This document shows, in pieces, positions 1 through 7,384 of a stretch of DNA of 9,260 nucleotides. The stretch is taken from the NCBI GenBank assembly GCA_017881765.1, contig JADGQN010000166.1, forward strand, positions 1-9,260, in the 5' to 3' direction. Each line of letters begins with the position of its first letter. Position 1 is the first letter of the stretch. Position numbers and translations under genes: made by a program. The DNA comes from Syntrophobacterales bacterium. Its GTDB lineage: Bacteria > Desulfobacterota > Syntrophorhabdia > Syntrophorhabdales > WCHB1-27. The notes under the pieces were generated by a model. That model was given only the letters and a program-made list of their open reading frames with translations. It was not told the origin of the DNA and ran no database searches.

Positions 1-1145
1 AGCACATCAAGTGCCACTTCGGACCGCGACCCGCAAAGCAGCACCGCTCTCTCCAGCACATTGGCCAGCTCCCTCACATTGCCGGGCCACGGATAGTTGA
101 GCAAGGTTCGCATTGTCTCGGAGGAGACCTCTTTACAGGGACCGCCTCTCGCGAGCTTTCGAAGGAAATAATCCACCAAGAGGGGGATATCCTCCTTTCG
201 CTCCCTCAATGGCGGGACCCAAATTATGAAGGTATTGAGCCGGTAAAACAGATCCTTACGAAATTTCTTCTCCTCGACCTCTTGAGTCAGGTTCCTGTTT
301 GTAGCACACGTAAAGCGTACGTCCACCCTTATCTCTCTGGTGTCTCCAACTTTCCTGAATACTCCCGCCTCCAGTACCCTGAGCAGCTTTGCCTGGATTG
401 TGGGACCCATGTCTCCCACTTCGTCCATGAAGAAGGTACCGCCGTTGGCAATCTCAAGAAGGCCCAGTTTGTCAGCCTCCGCCCCGGTAAATGCCCCTTT
501 TTTGTAACCAAAGAGCTCGCTTTCGAGGATAGTTTCCTGAAATGTACTCGAGTTGACAGCCACGAAAGGATTATGGGCGCGATGACTCATCTCATGAATA
601 GCCCGCGCCACCAGTTCTTTGCCCGTCCCTGTCTCGCCCACGACCAGAACTGGCGCATTGGTCGAAGCTACAACGGAAATGAGCCGTTTCACCTCTCTTA
701 TAGCCCTGCTCTCGCCGATGAAGTCGTCACGGAATTCTGCGCGATGAAGTTGCTCTTCAAGGATGATATTCTTTTCCCTCAATGCTTTCTTTTCATGGGC
801 CCTCAGGATCACTTTCGAGAGCACGGAGAGTTTTGTCGGCTTAGTAAGATAATCATAGGCCCCCAGCTTCATCGACCGAATGGCTGTATCGACCGAGGCG
901 TAGCCGGTCAACATTATCACTTCCAGTATGGGCTGCATTTCTTTCAACCGGGCCAGGAGTCCTATGCCATCCATGTCAGTCAGTCTTATGTCCAGGACAC
1001 AGACGTCAAACGTCTCCTTCTTCATCAGGGAAAGAGCTTCCGCAGCGCTGGAAGCCGTGGAAATATCCATGCCTTCCTGCGTGAGCTTTTTTTCGATCGC
1101 CTCGACCAGGCGCGTCTCGTCATCAACGATGAGCACGCGGATCAT
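1..1145 (-). CDS. NtrC-family sigma-54-dependent response regulator, 3' end cut by window
   Basis: Cytoplasmic transcription activator: a phosphorylated receiver drives an AAA+ ATPase that remodels sigma-54 RNA polymerase. My translation from ATG at 1145 runs open to base 3 (381 residues). The receiver occupies about 1-120, with acidic pair D8/D9, phospho-acceptor D52 in VLDIRL, T80 and K102. The AAA+ domain begins near residue 143 with Walker A GETGTGKE (170-177), the sigma-54-contacting loop GAFTGA (217-222) and a Walker B ending FMDE (D241/E242). NYPWPGNVREL lies near the end of the visible part. The Fis-type DNA-binding domain usual in this family would lie beyond the left edge. The start overlaps the upstream kinase gene by 23 bases and has a GGTGGAG ribosome site, so the two are probably translationally coupled partners. 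All key receiver and ATPase residues are intact. Target genes cannot be told from the sequence. Confidence 0.95.
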   Translation of the reverse strand, partial: MIRVLIVDDETRLVEAIEKKLTQEGMDISTASSAAEALSLMKKETFDVCVLDIRLTDMDGIGLLARLKEMQPILEVIMLTGYASVDTAIRSMKLGAYDYLTKPTKLSVLSKVILRAHEKKALREKNIILEEQLHRAEFRDDFIGESRAIREVKRLISVVASTNAPVLVVGETGTGKELVARAIHEMSHRAHNPFVAVNSSTFQETILESELFGYKKGAFTGAEADKLGLLEIANGGTFFMDEVGDMGPTIQAKLLRVLEAGVFRKVGDTREIRVDVRFTCATNRNLTQEVEEKKFRKDLFYRLNTFIIWVPPLRERKEDIPLLVDYFLRKLARGGPCKEVSSETMRTLLNYPWPGNVRELANVLERAVLLCGSRSEVALDV

Positions 1146-2637
1146 CTCGCTCCACCTTTTCACTCTGTGCCCAGGGGCACAGAGTGATGCGACAGACACT
1201 CCCGCCACCAGATCTGTTATTTATCTCGATCTTGCCACCCATCTTACTCAGGAACTCATAACAGAGCGTCAATCCAAGGCCCGTTCCTTTCTGCGAACCC
1301 TTCGTCGTAAAAAAAGGTTCGAAGACGAGTTCGGCTATACTTTCAGGTATACCCTCCCCGTTGTCCTCGACTTCAACCCGGACAGCCGATCCCTCCACAA
1401 AGCTCCTGATGGAGATCTGGGCGTCAGCTCGTTCCTCTACCGCATCGATTGCATTGTTCAAAACGTTCAGAAACGTCTGACGCAGCGCGTAAAGGTCCCC
1501 CTGTACCGGGGGAAGATCTTCGGTAAGGTTCCTTTGCAGCCGTATCCTGATCTTCTTGAAATTTATCAGTTCAATAAGGTCGTCGATCAACCGGCGCAGG
1601 TCTATGGGCCCCATTTCAAACCCATTTCTGCGGTTCAGGTCGAGGAGATTCTTGATCGTTTTCTTGCACCGGAACGCTTGTTCCTGGATCACTTCCAGGT
1701 ATTCCGAGAGGTCGTGCAGATCATGCGGTTCCGAAGGTTGCCCGCCACATCGCTGGAGGATGTCTTGGGCAAGTTCCGAATGCGCGGTGATTGTCGCCAG
1801 CGGGTTACTCAGTTCATGGGCGACCCCGGTGGCGAGCCTCCCTATTGCAGACATTCTCGCCTCCTGGATCAGCTGCACCTTAGTTTTGACCCTGTCCGTG
1901 GTCTCCTCAATGATACAGAGCAGGCCCTCCACCTCTCCCTTTCTGTCCAAGAGAGGTACGCCCTTGAAGTTTAGATATTGGCTTCTCCCGCGATACGTAA
2001 CAAACGGAAAATCGTAGAGCTGAAATGGTTTCCCTTGGAGTCCCTGTCGGATGTGCTCCGCGAGCCCGCATTTTATAGTATAGGAATTCTCGAGCCAATT
2101 GAACCCTATGAGCTTCTCCTGAGCCCTGAAGCCTAAGTCAGAAATAGCGCCAAGGGCAGGATTAACGCTTGTAAAGGCGCCCTTCTTATCGATGGTAAAA
2201 ATAGCGACCGGAGCATTATTTATAATCGCCGTCTCCAGTTCATGCAGCCGGCGAAGCTCTTCCCCCACCTTCTCGTGCATGGTGACATCCTGGATCATCT
2301 CGATGACGTGAATAAATGTTTTTTGTCCCTTCCGCTGCAGAGGGGTCGCCGTCAACAGAAAATGCTTCGATTGACCCTCGTATTCCAGCTTAATGTCAAG
2401 ATGTTCCGCGTGGCCACTTTTGAAGGTTCTCAGGACAGGACAATCATCACACGCTTCTCCCATTCCGAATATTTTTCTGAAACAACGTTTGTCGTCCAAC
2501 TCTGCCAGCTCCTCACGACAGAGGCAGCGAAAGGCACGCGTGTTGATCCATTGAATTTCGAGATCGGAGTCGACTATCCAGATCCCCGCGGAAAGCGAAT
2601 CAATAATCGACTCTAAGATGTTAGAACTTATTTTCAC
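1123..2637 (-). CDS. PAS-domain sensor histidine kinase, probably soluble
   Basis: Orthodox histidine kinase that should phosphorylate the overlapping response regulator. Numbered from GTG at 2637 (504 residues): first PAS domain about 8-120, second about 132-250, HisKA from about 258 with phospho-acceptor H274 in VAHELSNPL, then HATPase_c with N box N394/N395, G1 box DNGEGIP from 425, F box FEPFFTTK and G2 box GTGLGL from 451. No transmembrane segment or signal peptide is visible, so it probably senses an internal signal. The first PAS carries C52, C63, C66 and P67 (C-x10-C-x2-CP), a possible metal or redox site. The start is uncertain. An in-frame TTG at 2673 would give 516 residues but lacks a ribosome site and sits just after a small hairpin (2675-2688). 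The GTG has a purine-rich GAAGAGAG stretch upstream, and the fold starts just after it. Confidence 0.93.
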   Translation of the reverse strand: MKISSNILESIIDSLSAGIWIVDSDLEIQWINTRAFRCLCREELAELDDKRCFRKIFGMGEACDDCPVLRTFKSGHAEHLDIKLEYEGQSKHFLLTATPLQRKGQKTFIHVIEMIQDVTMHEKVGEELRRLHELETAIINNAPVAIFTIDKKGAFTSVNPALGAISDLGFRAQEKLIGFNWLENSYTIKCGLAEHIRQGLQGKPFQLYDFPFVTYRGRSQYLNFKGVPLLDRKGEVEGLLCIIEETTDRVKTKVQLIQEARMSAIGRLATGVAHELSNPLATITAHSELAQDILQRCGGQPSEPHDLHDLSEYLEVIQEQAFRCKKTIKNLLDLNRRNGFEMGPIDLRRLIDDLIELINFKKIRIRLQRNLTEDLPPVQGDLYALRQTFLNVLNNAIDAVEERADAQISIRSFVEGSAVRVEVEDNGEGIPESIAELVFEPFFTTKGSQKGTGLGLTLCYEFLSKMGGKIEINNRSGGGSVCRITLCPWAQSEKVERDDPRAHR

Positions 2638-2700
2638 CAAGAATCCGCTCTCTTCGTGAGTGCTGCACGTCAAGCCCGTTCATTCGGGAAGAGTTTTTCT

Positions 2701-2729
2701 AATCTACAACGGCTTAGCAAAATAAGCAA
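2701..2729 (-). promoter_or_regulatory. possible weak sigma-70 promoter for the kinase/regulator pair
   Basis: On the minus strand TTGCTT (2729-2724), a 17-base spacer and TAGATT (2706-2701) form a poor but correctly spaced -35/-10 pair, about 65 bases upstream of the preferred kinase start. A better -35 box, TTGACT (2766-2761), lies nearby but has no good -10 partner at 16-18 bases. A promoter is expected somewhere in 2638-2814 because a strong terminator closes the preceding operon. This exact placement is a guess. Confidence 0.25.
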
Positions 2730-2807
2730 GAAAATCCATAGGTTGAATATAACCAGAATTAGTCAAGCTATGGCACCGGCGGCGAGGACGTAGAAGAGAG
2801 CGCGAAC

Positions 2808-2850
2808 AAAAAGAGACGGCCTTCGCCCCCTTTCAGGAGTGAAGGCCGTC
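2808..2850 (-). terminator. rho-independent terminator of the flavoprotein/Fe-S operon
   Basis: Perfect 10-base inverted repeat GACGGCCTTC / GAAGGCCGTC (2850-2841 and 2824-2815 read on the minus strand), with a 16-base loop, followed after two bases by TTTTT (2812-2808). A G-U pair can extend the stem by one. It begins 20 bases past the TAG stop of the last operon gene and separates the operon from the two-component genes. Confidence 0.9.
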
Positions 2851-2869
2851 CAACCAGCCTACCTTATTA

Positions 2870-4483
2870 CTATTCCCACTTGGGCATAGGGAACTTCTTC
2901 GGAACCTCCCAGTCTTTAATGGACTTCATCCACTCCGCCTTTTCCACGAAGACGTCGTGGGCGAGCGGTGTCGGTGGATGGCAGACCCAGAGCGGGTCGA
3001 ACTCATCTTTTACCTTGAGCAACCACTGGTGATAATTCGGTCCGTACATTGGCCCTGTCAGATAGAGCGGCTGGTGCGGGCCGAGAAGTGAGGTGTAAAA
3101 ACGGTTCTTGATGTTCATCTTTGATGTTTCTACGTAGAAATGGTCCACGCCCGTCGTATCCTCGTCCTGATCCCAGTAGACCAGAAACTCGGAATAACCC
3201 TGATGACCCAGCTCAAAGCTCTGGAACCAACCGGGGTCACCGTAGTCCGGCATAAGCGGCGGTGTGTACTTTTTCTTCAGGTCCGCATAGAACTCACCGT
3301 GCTGTGTGGCGTGGGAAAGCGTCTCGATGATGTAGTCGACCGACACGTAGGACCCGCACATCAGCCACATGCCCGCGGAGTCCGCATTCTTGATCCAGGA
3401 CTCATCGGACGGCTTCGTCGCACGGGGTTGAGACCCGAGCTCCGCCATGATATCGTTGAGCACGTTCTCATCATACTTCATCTGCTCTTCGGACGTGAAC
3501 CCGATGAGCAGCACCCGGACGATATGGAAGTTCTTAACAGTCTCCTCACTCTCCTTGCCCCAGAGGTCCCAGAAATCTTCCTTGCACTCGGCCTTGGCTA
3601 TCGACCTCCAGAAGAGAGGAACCTTTGTAACTGCCCCTGCTATTTCAGCCTTGGAGATCTCAAACATGGCTTTGACCTGGGCTGCCTTGTTCGGCACCTG
3701 GTAATTGATCCATTTCATGCGCTTTTCCGGAAGTGCCAGAGCCGTGTTGGGAGCAATACCCGTTGGCATCGGCTTCTCCGGCTGGAAAGGCAGCAGCTTG
3801 ACTGCCATCTTTGTCACGATACCCAGGCAGCCGCGTAATCCCGTGAAACCCCTGAGAAGCCCCCTCAGATCCGGGCCGGGGCCGTCTCCCCAGAAGGGAT
3901 CATCACCCACTGCAAGCGACCCCATCTTTACCAGTTCTCCATCAGGCAGTACCAGTTCGGTGCCCAGGATACGCCTGTGGGGCAGGCCGATCCTGTGGCT
4001 CAAAGGCGACCATCCGTCACCGATGAGGTTCGCAACGACGGACGCCTGAGCTCCGCCACCGCCGATGATTACGTACATGCCGCGCTTCATCGCCTCTTCC
4101 TGCAGCGGCGAATAAATGACGCCCGTGCCTACTACTGCAAACATATGCTTCTCGTCGATCTCAAAATCATTGAGCCTCTTCATGTCGATGAGCAGCTCAT
4201 TCTCCACATGGCAGTGGGAACGGGGCCCGTAAAAGCCCGTGCTGTAAGGAACGTACGGCACACTGTACCGGTTGCAGATCCGCACGATGCGCTGCACCTC
4301 TTCCGTGGTCCGCGGAAGAACAACCACTGCGGGTATTTTCGTCATTACCCGCTCGTAACCGAGCCCGCTCTCGTAGCCGCCGGGTCCTGATCTATAACCT
4401 TCACACACAGCAGGGTCATCCGATATATACTTGGAACCCACGATCGACTCTAATGCGCTATATGCTTTTTTCGATATACCCAT
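2870..4483 (-). CDS. FAD-binding oxidoreductase, VAO/PCMH type (second flavoprotein of operon)
   Basis: Predicted flavin dehydrogenase of the vanillyl-alcohol-oxidase / p-cresol-methylhydroxylase fold, 537 residues. The FAD-binding domain spans about 48-232: PAVVVLPRTTEEVQRIV (51-67), the pyrophosphate-loop region PYSTGFYGPRS (79-89), LPDGELVKMGS (179-189), and GPDLRGLLRGFTGLRG (203-218) followed by GIVTK (221-225). The substrate/cap domain fills the rest. FDPLWVCHPP (495-504) stands where the family usually has FDPKNIMNPG. No signal peptide or membrane segment is visible, so it is probably cytoplasmic. The start is ATG at 4483 with GGAGG at good spacing. The gene follows the Fe-S gene by 11 bases and its Shine-Dalgarno lies just past that gene's stop. 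Substrate unknown: 2-hydroxy acids or alkylphenol-type compounds are plausible for the family. It is well diverged from the other flavoprotein in length and motifs, so it is not a recent duplicate. It could be a non-catalytic partner, as GlcE is to GlcD. Confidence 0.9.
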   Translation of the reverse strand: MGISKKAYSALESIVGSKYISDDPAVCEGYRSGPGGYESGLGYERVMTKIPAVVVLPRTTEEVQRIVRICNRYSVPYVPYSTGFYGPRSHCHVENELLIDMKRLNDFEIDEKHMFAVVGTGVIYSPLQEEAMKRGMYVIIGGGGAQASVVANLIGDGWSPLSHRIGLPHRRILGTELVLPDGELVKMGSLAVGDDPFWGDGPGPDLRGLLRGFTGLRGCLGIVTKMAVKLLPFQPEKPMPTGIAPNTALALPEKRMKWINYQVPNKAAQVKAMFEISKAEIAGAVTKVPLFWRSIAKAECKEDFWDLWGKESEETVKNFHIVRVLLIGFTSEEQMKYDENVLNDIMAELGSQPRATKPSDESWIKNADSAGMWLMCGSYVSVDYIIETLSHATQHGEFYADLKKKYTPPLMPDYGDPGWFQSFELGHQGYSEFLVYWDQDEDTTGVDHFYVETSKMNIKNRFYTSLLGPHQPLYLTGPMYGPNYHQWLLKVKDEFDPLWVCHPPTPLAHDVFVEKAEWMKSIKDWEVPKKFPMPKWE

Positions 4484-4494
4484 AGGTCACCTCC

Positions 4495-5790
4495 TCACGC
4501 CTGTAGCGAAGCCAAGATTAGCTCTGCTATATCCATCACCCGTATCTTATCCCCGTTTTCCTTGACCGCTTGGGCAAAGTTGCTTTTGCACCAGGGGCAG
4601 GCTGACACGAGGGCCTCAGCACCCACTTCCCTTACCTCTTCCAGACGGTGCTTCGCTGAAAAAGAGGCAAGATCCGGAAAAGCCTCCTTCGTTCCCCGGC
4701 CGGCGCCGCAGCAGAAGGAATTCTCTCTTGTACGCGGCATCTCAACAAAGGTGACACCGGGAATGGCCTTCAGTATGTTCCTGGGCTGCGCATACAGCCC
4801 TGTTGTACCACGACGCCTCTTCAGTCGCGGATTCACCATGCCCATCCACCCCCGCTCGCCGCTATATGGCGTCCAGGGATCAGCAAGCCTGCTGATGCCG
4901 CAGGAATCATGATAGGCCAGCCTGACATCCACCGGTTTAGTCAGCTTCAAGGAGCCTTTCTTGAGCGCCTCGTCAGCAAACTCAACGAGGTGCATTACGT
5001 TGAAGCCCAGGTCGGACGTCGCTATATTGAGCAGCTTCGGATAGTCAACCTTCCACATCCGGTAGCCTTCCGCGCAGGCCGTCAATACCGTTTTCGCGCC
5101 CAACGCCTTGACCGCCTCGATGTTCCTCTTAGCGAGCTCCCGTGCCTCATCGAGCATGCCCACCGAGAAAAGCGTGTTTCCGCAGCACCATTCATCCTTC
5201 ATCAGCATGAAAGGCGTGCCCGTGGCATTGAGGATCTTCGCGGTTGCCTGCGCTATTTCAGGGTTCACGTAAGAGGCTGAACAGCCAACGAAATAGACCA
5301 CGTCAGCCTTGTCTGCAACCTTAATGTCGCTCGTCAGCCATTTCTTCCTGTTTTCGTGGGGTGCCCCAAATTGATTATGGTTCTTGGCTATGTTCTGGGC
5401 AATCTTCTTATGCGCAGGCATGGGGCCGGCGCCATCCTGAACAGCCTTTACCCTCATGGCCTCAAGTCCAAGCCCGATCTCCAGGTCGAGATTTCTCTTG
5501 CAGCCCACATCGCACGCACCGCAGAGCGGGTCCGCATAAACGATCTCCAAGAGCTTCGGTGTCCATTTCAACTTGCCCTCGATTATCCCCAAACCGATCC
5601 TCATTTTTCCAAAGGCGCCGTACGCGTCGAAGTCGTTCCACGTGTTACTCGGACAACGCGTGCTGAATCTGACCCCGGGCATGTACGTGTGTTCGACCCA
5701 GTAACAGCCTTTGCACTTGATGCATCGGCTCATGTCGTACGCGAAATTATCAAGTTTTCTTATGTCTAGGCTAAATTGCGTGGTTGGCAT
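4495..5790 (-). CDS. Fe-S oxidoreductase with two CCG domains (GlcF/HdrD-like)
   Basis: Predicted electron-transfer subunit, 431 residues. The N-terminal part should hold [4Fe-4S] clusters: C23, C26, C29, then C46-P47, and later C90, C93, C97. Two cysteine-rich CCG domains follow. The first has C170, C202-C203 and C239; the second has C297, C360-C361 and the closing pair C398/C401. Such domains bind Fe-S clusters or zinc in heterodisulfide reductase subunits, GlcF and succinate:quinone reductase E-type. Oddities: the first domain ends C-A-E-G, lacking the last cysteine of CxxC, and about 25 extra residues, including the basic run LKRRRG, sit between C297 and the second CC pair. There is no heme or transmembrane helix, so it is soluble or peripheral. 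It starts at ATG 5790, 10 bases after the upstream stop, with GGAGG between. Lying between two flavoproteins, it probably carries their electrons to a quinone or another carrier (inference). Confidence 0.92.
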   Translation of the reverse strand: MPTTQFSLDIRKLDNFAYDMSRCIKCKGCYWVEHTYMPGVRFSTRCPSNTWNDFDAYGAFGKMRIGLGIIEGKLKWTPKLLEIVYADPLCGACDVGCKRNLDLEIGLGLEAMRVKAVQDGAGPMPAHKKIAQNIAKNHNQFGAPHENRKKWLTSDIKVADKADVVYFVGCSASYVNPEIAQATAKILNATGTPFMLMKDEWCCGNTLFSVGMLDEARELAKRNIEAVKALGAKTVLTACAEGYRMWKVDYPKLLNIATSDLGFNVMHLVEFADEALKKGSLKLTKPVDVRLAYHDSCGISRLADPWTPYSGERGWMGMVNPRLKRRRGTTGLYAQPRNILKAIPGVTFVEMPRTRENSFCCGAGRGTKEAFPDLASFSAKHRLEEVREVGAEALVSACPWCKSNFAQAVKENGDKIRVMDIAELILASLQA

Positions 5791-5800
5791 CGTCTCCTCC

Positions 5801-7261
5801 TTAGAAACAGAGATTTCCGGGGTTCATGATGTTCTTAGGGTCAAACACCTTCTTCACCCGTTTCAGCGCGGCTACATAGCCGGCTGCCCGCTCATACACC
5901 ATGGGGGCAAGCTCCCCATATGGCCTGCTGAAAAAGGCCCCTTCGCTCATCAGCACCTGCGCGGCATCACGATACAGACCGCTGACCATCGCCAACTCTG
6001 CCGCATCTTCCGGGTCATAGAAGAAGGTGAACTCCAACTGGCAAGCCCGGTTATGCTCTATCGGCTGGTAGTAGATTCCGATATCGCCTATAGGATAGCC
6101 GTGTCTGGCCGCCACTTCTTCGACTACATCGATAAAGAGTGGCGCACTCGCCGGCCTGGCGATGAAGAAAAGACTCTGAGATGCCCCTCTCCACTGGTTC
6201 TTCCAGTACGGAACATCGGCCGGCCACGGTTTTCTCAGCATGGGAAGAAGCTTCCGGGCCGCGCCGGGAAACCCGGGCAGGGTGTCGGTAAGGACGAGGT
6301 CCCTGAACTCATTGCGCAATACTTCCTTCAAGAACTTCTCTTCGTAGGCGATCTTCTCTTCGGGCCGCCTGAACAAGCCACTTATCACCAGGATCAAAGT
6401 CCATGGCGGCAAGGTCGTAGCCAGCCTCTCGAATTCCGTTGACCACTTCTCAGTAAGAATCGCGGCCAGATCCACGTTGTTAAGCAGCAGACACTCCTGC
6501 CCGATCCTGCGCGGGAGGATCCTGTGGAGGAATTCTATCGCGTAGGCAAGGTCCTCAACGGGAGCAAAGAGGATCTTGTCAATCTTTGTCATCCATTCAA
6601 TCTTGATGTGTGACCAAGTTACCACACCCATGGTGCCCTGGGCACCCTGCACGAACCGATAGAAGTCGAGTCCCGGTCCTGAAGGGTTGCCGCCTCTCGA
6701 CTTCGAATCCGGAAATCCGTTCACACTGGCTGACCCCATGCGGAAGGGTTCTGACCCGGGCCAAACCACCTCCATGGCCTGCATCGGTTCACCGTAGTCA
6801 TAAACTGTGTTCGTAGTAACTTCCCGTTCCAGCCAGTCAGTGAGTACCGACCGGTCTGCCGGCGGCAGAAGCGGCATTATCATGCGCAGGCCCTTCTTCT
6901 CCAGCTCGCCAGTGAGCTGTCCCCAGGTAACGCCAGCCTCCAGTCTCACTGTCCTGTCAGCGTCATTGATCTCCTGGATCTTGTTCATGCGCTTCGCCAG
7001 ATCCAGAACCACGCCACCCTGCTTCGGTATCGTGGAGCCGTGGAAATGCTGCGCCGAACTGACTGGAACAACGGGGATGTTCTTGGTGTTGCAATACTTC
7101 AGAATGGCGCTTACCTCTGCCGAATCCTTTGGGTATGCCACAGCATCAGGAACCCCCGGCGGGACGAGACTGTAGTCGCGTGAGTATCTGAGCCGGTCTT
7201 TCTTGATATCACTCACGTTCTCCTCTCCGACAATCTTTGCTAAATCGTCCTTGAGTGCCAT
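5801..7261 (-). CDS. FAD-binding oxidoreductase, GlcD-like (first gene of operon)
   Basis: Predicted flavin-dependent dehydrogenase of the FAD_binding_4 / FAD-linked-oxidase-C group, 486 residues, close to GlcD length. The FAD domain covers about 37-220: PDAVAYPKDSAEVSAIL (38-54), GGVVLDLAKRMNKI (82-95), and RFVQGAQGTMGVVTW (202-216). The C-terminal signature FDPKNIMNPGNLCF (473-486) is nearly canonical for D-2-hydroxyacid dehydrogenases such as glycolate or D-lactate dehydrogenase. The usual glycine-rich pyrophosphate loop is replaced by SSAQHFHGST (68-77). No signal peptide or membrane segment is visible. The start is ATG at 7261, preceded by a near-perfect AGGAGG four bases away. It is first in a three-gene operon transcribed from the promoter near 7385-7413, with an inferred leader of about 115 bases. 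Substrate unknown. The C-terminal signature makes this the likelier catalytic subunit of a GlcDEF-like complex. Confidence 0.92.
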   Translation of the reverse strand: MALKDDLAKIVGEENVSDIKKDRLRYSRDYSLVPPGVPDAVAYPKDSAEVSAILKYCNTKNIPVVPVSSAQHFHGSTIPKQGGVVLDLAKRMNKIQEINDADRTVRLEAGVTWGQLTGELEKKGLRMIMPLLPPADRSVLTDWLEREVTTNTVYDYGEPMQAMEVVWPGSEPFRMGSASVNGFPDSKSRGGNPSGPGLDFYRFVQGAQGTMGVVTWSHIKIEWMTKIDKILFAPVEDLAYAIEFLHRILPRRIGQECLLLNNVDLAAILTEKWSTEFERLATTLPPWTLILVISGLFRRPEEKIAYEEKFLKEVLRNEFRDLVLTDTLPGFPGAARKLLPMLRKPWPADVPYWKNQWRGASQSLFFIARPASAPLFIDVVEEVAARHGYPIGDIGIYYQPIEHNRACQLEFTFFYDPEDAAELAMVSGLYRDAAQVLMSEGAFFSRPYGELAPMVYERAAGYVAALKRVKKVFDPKNIMNPGNLCF

Positions 7262-7306
7262 CTTACCTCCTTGCTACTCTATTTTAATGTTAAAACTTAA
7301 TACTAC

Positions 7307-7316
7307 CGATATATCG
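7307..7316. repeat. palindrome CGATATATCG in the operon leader
   Basis: Perfect 10-base palindrome. It is flanked by ACTAC on the left and TAGT on the right, so with one bulged C the symmetry extends to about 19 bases (7302-7320). It lies 46 bases before the first flavoprotein start and inside the inferred transcript, so it could be a downstream operator or a small RNA hairpin. Function unknown. Confidence 0.5.
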
Positions 7317-7335
7317 TAGTCTAACTCTTTCATTC

Positions 7336-7355
7336 ATTCATTGCAGTTAATGAAT
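7336..7355. repeat. inverted repeat ATTCATT-N6-AATGAAT in the operon leader
   Basis: Perfect 7-base inverted repeat with a GCAGTT spacer. The left arm belongs to a short CATT direct repeat (CATTCATTCATT, 7331-7342). It is centred about 33 bases downstream of the inferred transcription start, where a repressor or a leader-RNA hairpin could act. The low complexity of the left arm weakens the case. Confidence 0.4.
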
Positions 7356-7384
7356 CTTACCGGTACCAGGAGTTCGCGTCCACA

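Noticed and set aside
282..1187. Plus-strand open frame of 301 codons opposite the response regulator
   Set aside because: It begins with TTG, has no domain signature, and the opposite strand encodes an intact receiver and AAA+ domain throughout.
928..1974. Plus-strand open frame of 348 codons opposite the kinase and regulator
   Set aside because: It spans the antisense of two real overlapping genes and has no recognisable motif.
2675..2688. Small hairpin CCCG-N6-CGGG before the kinase gene as a regulatory element
   Set aside because: Four-base stem without a T-run; its main use is as an argument against the TTG start at 2673.
2771..2787. TGGCAC on the plus strand resembling a sigma-54 -24 element
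   Set aside because: The -12 position reads GCGAG, with no GC at the required spacing, and it points away from the kinase gene.
3140..3838. Plus-strand open frame of 232 codons opposite the second flavoprotein
   Set aside because: Antisense shadow; the minus-strand frame carries the FAD-domain motifs.
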